Source of the DNA: an uncultured bacterium
GTDB taxonomy: Bacteria; Planctomycetota; Uabimicrobiia; Uabimicrobiales; JABWCH01
Reading direction: 5' to 3'
Assembly (NCBI GenBank): GCA_938003875.1
Contig: CALKWO010000200.1
Span: forward strand, 1 to 8,339
Length of the DNA: 8,339 nt
The position numbers were made by a program, and so were the translations under genes. Below, piece by piece: positions 6,177 to 8,339 of the stretch (its first letter is position 1; the number at the start of each line of letters is the position of its first letter). The notes under the pieces are model-generated. The model was not told the DNA's origin, made no database searches, and worked only from the letters and a program-made list of their open reading frames with translations.

Positions 6177-8237
6177 ATGATTACCAAAACGATTGTTTTA
6201 TTTTTGTGGGTAATTTTATCTATGTTAGACGTTTATGCTGATGAAAAAAACGAAATTTTAGAGGATGAATGTGGTTGGTCTTTTATCAAAGCTCCAGTAA
6301 AAGAAAAAGCAATCAAAGAAATTCTTGCTAAACATGGAGAAGAGCATAAAAGCCGCATTCGTCATGGTGTTAAGCAATGTTCTGCTTTTTGGACAAAAGA
6401 CGAAGGAAATGAAGAAGAATTCGTCCGATTTTGTGCAGAGAATTTTATAAGCTGCCCTAAAAAACTAGAACACTTTTTTACCAAATTTTCTGGATACTTT
6501 GAAATCCTTTTAGGCCATTACAACAAGATGAATCTGGAATTGCAAAAAACCTTGCACCTGGATTTAGGCCCTATGGATGATATTGACCGTCTGTTTGGCG
6601 GCTATGACCCTTCTGCACACTTTACAGAAGATATGTTTAAAACCAAAATCGCCTTTAGCCTGATATTGAACTTTCCGCATTTTTCCTTAAAGGAAAAAAT
6701 GGAGAAAGGCGAAAAATGGACACGAAAAGAATGGGCTTACGCTCGAATGGGCGATGTTTTTTCTTCTCGCGTTCCAGCGCAGGTTCTTCAGGATATGTCC
6801 AGGATTTTTGTAGAATCCGATAGCTACATTGCCGATTATAATGTATATGTCGGGAAGCTGGTAGACGAGAATTTCAAGACATACTTTCCAGAAAATCTAA
6901 AGCTGATAACCCACTGGGGGCTTAGAGACGAAATCAAAGGGCAGTATTCCAAGCCAGATGGAATCATGGCTCAGAAAATTCTTTACAATGTCATGAATCG
7001 CATTGTAACACAGGAAATACCTTCTGAAGTCATTAACAAAAACCAATACCAGTGGAATCCGATTACAAACGAAGTTTTCCAGGACGGAAAGAAGATCGAT
7101 TTCTCTCCTGAACCAGATACTCGCTATGAAAATATGCTCAAAAATTTTCATGCAGTGAGAAAAGTGGATCCCTATTATCCTAATTTTCCTACAGCCCTTC
7201 GCCGTAATTTTGAACTTTCTATGGAAATCACGGTAGACGAAGTAGAGCAGATTTTCAGAAGCTTCCTTTCTTCTCCGCTTGTTCCGTCTGTGGGGAAACT
7301 CATCGAGAAAAGACTAGGCAGAGAGTTGCAGCCATTCGATATATGGTATGATGGATTTAAACCTCGTAGTTCCATGTCTCAAGATATGCTGGACAGTATG
7401 GTTGCCAAAAGATACCCTGATTTTACAAGCTTCGAGAAAGACATAAAGAAGATTCTCCTGCAACTGGGTTTTAACGAAAAAATAGCAGACCATCTGTCGG
7501 GAAAGATCATTGTAGAACCTTCTCGTGGCGCAGGCCATGCCTGGGGGCCAGAGATGAGAACAGAAAAAGCCCATCTGCGAACCAGAGTCGCCCAGGGGGG
7601 AATGGACTACAAAGGTTTTAATGTAGCCATGCACGAATTAGGGCATAACTGCGAGCAAATTTTTACGCTCTATAATGTAGATTACTATATGCTCCGAGGC
7701 GTTCCCAACACAGCCTTTACAGAAGCATGGGCCTTTGTCTTTCAAGCCCGCGATTTAGAGATTCTAGGTTTGCAGAAGAACGAAGGAATCGAAAAATATC
7801 TGCGATCTCTGGACAATTTCTGGGCAACACGAGAGATCATGGCTGTTTCCCTTGTGGATATCCTGGCATGGAAGTGGCTCTATAACCATCCCAGAGCTAC
7901 CAAACAGGAACTCAAACAGGCTGTCTTAGAAGCAGCAAGGCAAATCTGGAACGAATATTTTGCACCTAGTTATAGAGTAAAAGATCAAAATATTCTGGCA
8001 ATCTATTCTCACATGATCGCCTATCCTCTTTATCTTTCTGCCTATCCTATTGGACATTTGATCGAAATGCAGATGGAAAACCAGATGGAAGGCAAAAACC
8101 TCGGCAATGAAATGGAAAGAATCTGTACTTATGGCAAAATCATACCTCAACAATGGATGAAGCATGCTGTAGGAACTCCTCTTTCCGCAGAAGGCGTGCT
8201 TGCTGATGTCGAAGAAGCCTTGAATCATATAAAATAG
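6177..8237 (+). CDS. Exported divergent M3-like zinc metallopeptidase
   Basis: A 686-residue protein that I read as a diverged gluzincin related to family M3. Residues 1-21 form a signal peptide ending in VYA before DE, so it should act in the periplasm or outside the cell. The zinc motif is HELGH (486-490), and the likely third ligand is E516 in GVPNTAFTEAW, 26 residues after the second His; canonical M3 enzymes have 25 and a similar G..VP..F.E context. The C-terminal part, YSHMIAYPLYLSAYPIGH (610-627), resembles the H...Y segment of oligoendopeptidase F-like M3 enzymes. Other blocks include YDPSAHFTEDMF (143-154) with LNFP (164-167), and several Cys in the first 100 residues of the mature protein. 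The broader HExGHxxH and FPS motifs of M3 are absent, so substrate and exact family are uncertain. The frame is intact. It follows the ligase gene after 139 bases with promoter-like elements. Confidence 0.72.
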   Translation: MITKTIVLFLWVILSMLDVYADEKNEILEDECGWSFIKAPVKEKAIKEILAKHGEEHKSRIRHGVKQCSAFWTKDEGNEEEFVRFCAENFISCPKKLEHFFTKFSGYFEILLGHYNKMNLELQKTLHLDLGPMDDIDRLFGGYDPSAHFTEDMFKTKIAFSLILNFPHFSLKEKMEKGEKWTRKEWAYARMGDVFSSRVPAQVLQDMSRIFVESDSYIADYNVYVGKLVDENFKTYFPENLKLITHWGLRDEIKGQYSKPDGIMAQKILYNVMNRIVTQEIPSEVINKNQYQWNPITNEVFQDGKKIDFSPEPDTRYENMLKNFHAVRKVDPYYPNFPTALRRNFELSMEITVDEVEQIFRSFLSSPLVPSVGKLIEKRLGRELQPFDIWYDGFKPRSSMSQDMLDSMVAKRYPDFTSFEKDIKKILLQLGFNEKIADHLSGKIIVEPSRGAGHAWGPEMRTEKAHLRTRVAQGGMDYKGFNVAMHELGHNCEQIFTLYNVDYYMLRGVPNTAFTEAWAFVFQARDLEILGLQKNEGIEKYLRSLDNFWATREIMAVSLVDILAWKWLYNHPRATKQELKQAVLEAARQIWNEYFAPSYRVKDQNILAIYSHMIAYPLYLSAYPIGHLIEMQMENQMEGKNLGNEMERICTYGKIIPQQWMKHAVGTPLSAEGVLADVEEALNHIK

Positions 8238-8248
8238 GATTCTTTATA

Positions 8249-8271
8249 GTGGCGGGTTCAGAATCCGCCAC
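8249..8271 (+). terminator. GC-rich hairpin after the M3-like peptidase, no U-tract
   Basis: GTGGCGGGTT (8249-8258) pairs with AATCCGCCAC (8262-8271): ten pairs including one G-U wobble, with a CAG loop, starting 12 bases after the stop codon. GATTCAACAGG follows, so there is no U-run. GGATTC at 8237-8242 could pair with GAATCC at 8261-8266 instead, giving an alternative fold. Its position suggests termination or message 3'-end protection. Confidence 0.45.
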
Positions 8272-8310
8272 GATTCAACAGGAAAGGGTTCACAACTGAT
8301 AAATATTTTA

Positions 8311-8339
8311 TTGACAAACAAGGACGAATAAGGTAAAAT
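8311..8339 (+). promoter_or_regulatory. Strong sigma70-type promoter at the right edge
   Basis: TTGACA (8311-8316) matches the -35 consensus exactly, and TAAAAT (8334-8339) matches the -10 at five of six positions, with the ideal 17-base spacer. The ten bases just upstream (AAATATTTTA) are AT-only, as in an UP element. It points rightwards out of the window, so the gene or RNA it drives cannot be seen. Confidence 0.7.

Noticed and set aside
6897..8228. Minus-strand open frames of 66-106 codons inside the M3-like peptidase gene
   Set aside because: They are antisense to a continuous 686-residue frame with signal peptide and zinc motif, with no independent support.
1..8339. Insertion sequence, CRISPR array, tRNA, rRNA or toxin-antitoxin pair
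   Set aside because: I searched by eye for terminal repeats, regularly spaced direct repeats, tRNA-like T-loops and small paired genes and found none.

Overview
The window is AT-rich, with four long, intact protein genes and short intergenic gaps. Nothing in it marks a mobile element, CRISPR array, tRNA or rRNA. It reads as chromosomal DNA from a Gram-negative-type bacterium: two of the four products start with a signal peptide ending in a signal-peptidase-I-like site and would act outside the cytoplasm. I cannot name the phylum from the sequence. All four families occur in several phyla, so any placement would be a guess.

Layout. Positions 1-89 hold no supportable gene, only possible tails of genes lying further left. 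Complement(90..1682) encodes an FAD-dependent dehydrogenase of an uncharacterised family. A 286-base divergent intergenic region (1683-1968) separates it from three genes on the plus strand: an exported M3 metallopeptidase of the Dcp type (1969-4074), a long-chain acyl-CoA ligase (4169-6037), and an exported, strongly diverged M3-like zinc peptidase (6177-8237). GC-rich hairpins without a U-tract follow the first and last of these three genes. The right edge (8311-8339) carries a near-consensus sigma70-type promoter pointing out of the window.

How the genes may work together. The Dcp-type enzyme probably trims peptides in the periplasm or outside the cell. The third plus-strand gene shares its overall plan: signal peptide, a long N-terminal region, HExxH at residue 486 in both proteins, and a Glu 25-26 residues further on. 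It has very different surrounding sequence. The acyl-CoA ligase between them is cytoplasmic and activates fatty acids. A joint role in nutrient scavenging (peptides and lipids) is possible but is inference from proximity only; the gap before the last gene has its own promoter-like elements, so the three are not clearly one operon.

For three genes the longest open frame begins at a GTG (1954, 4145, 6174), and a downstream in-frame ATG (1969, 4169, 6177) is the better start. For the two peptidases this rests on ribosome-binding-site spacing. For the ligase it rests mainly on start codon and protein fit.
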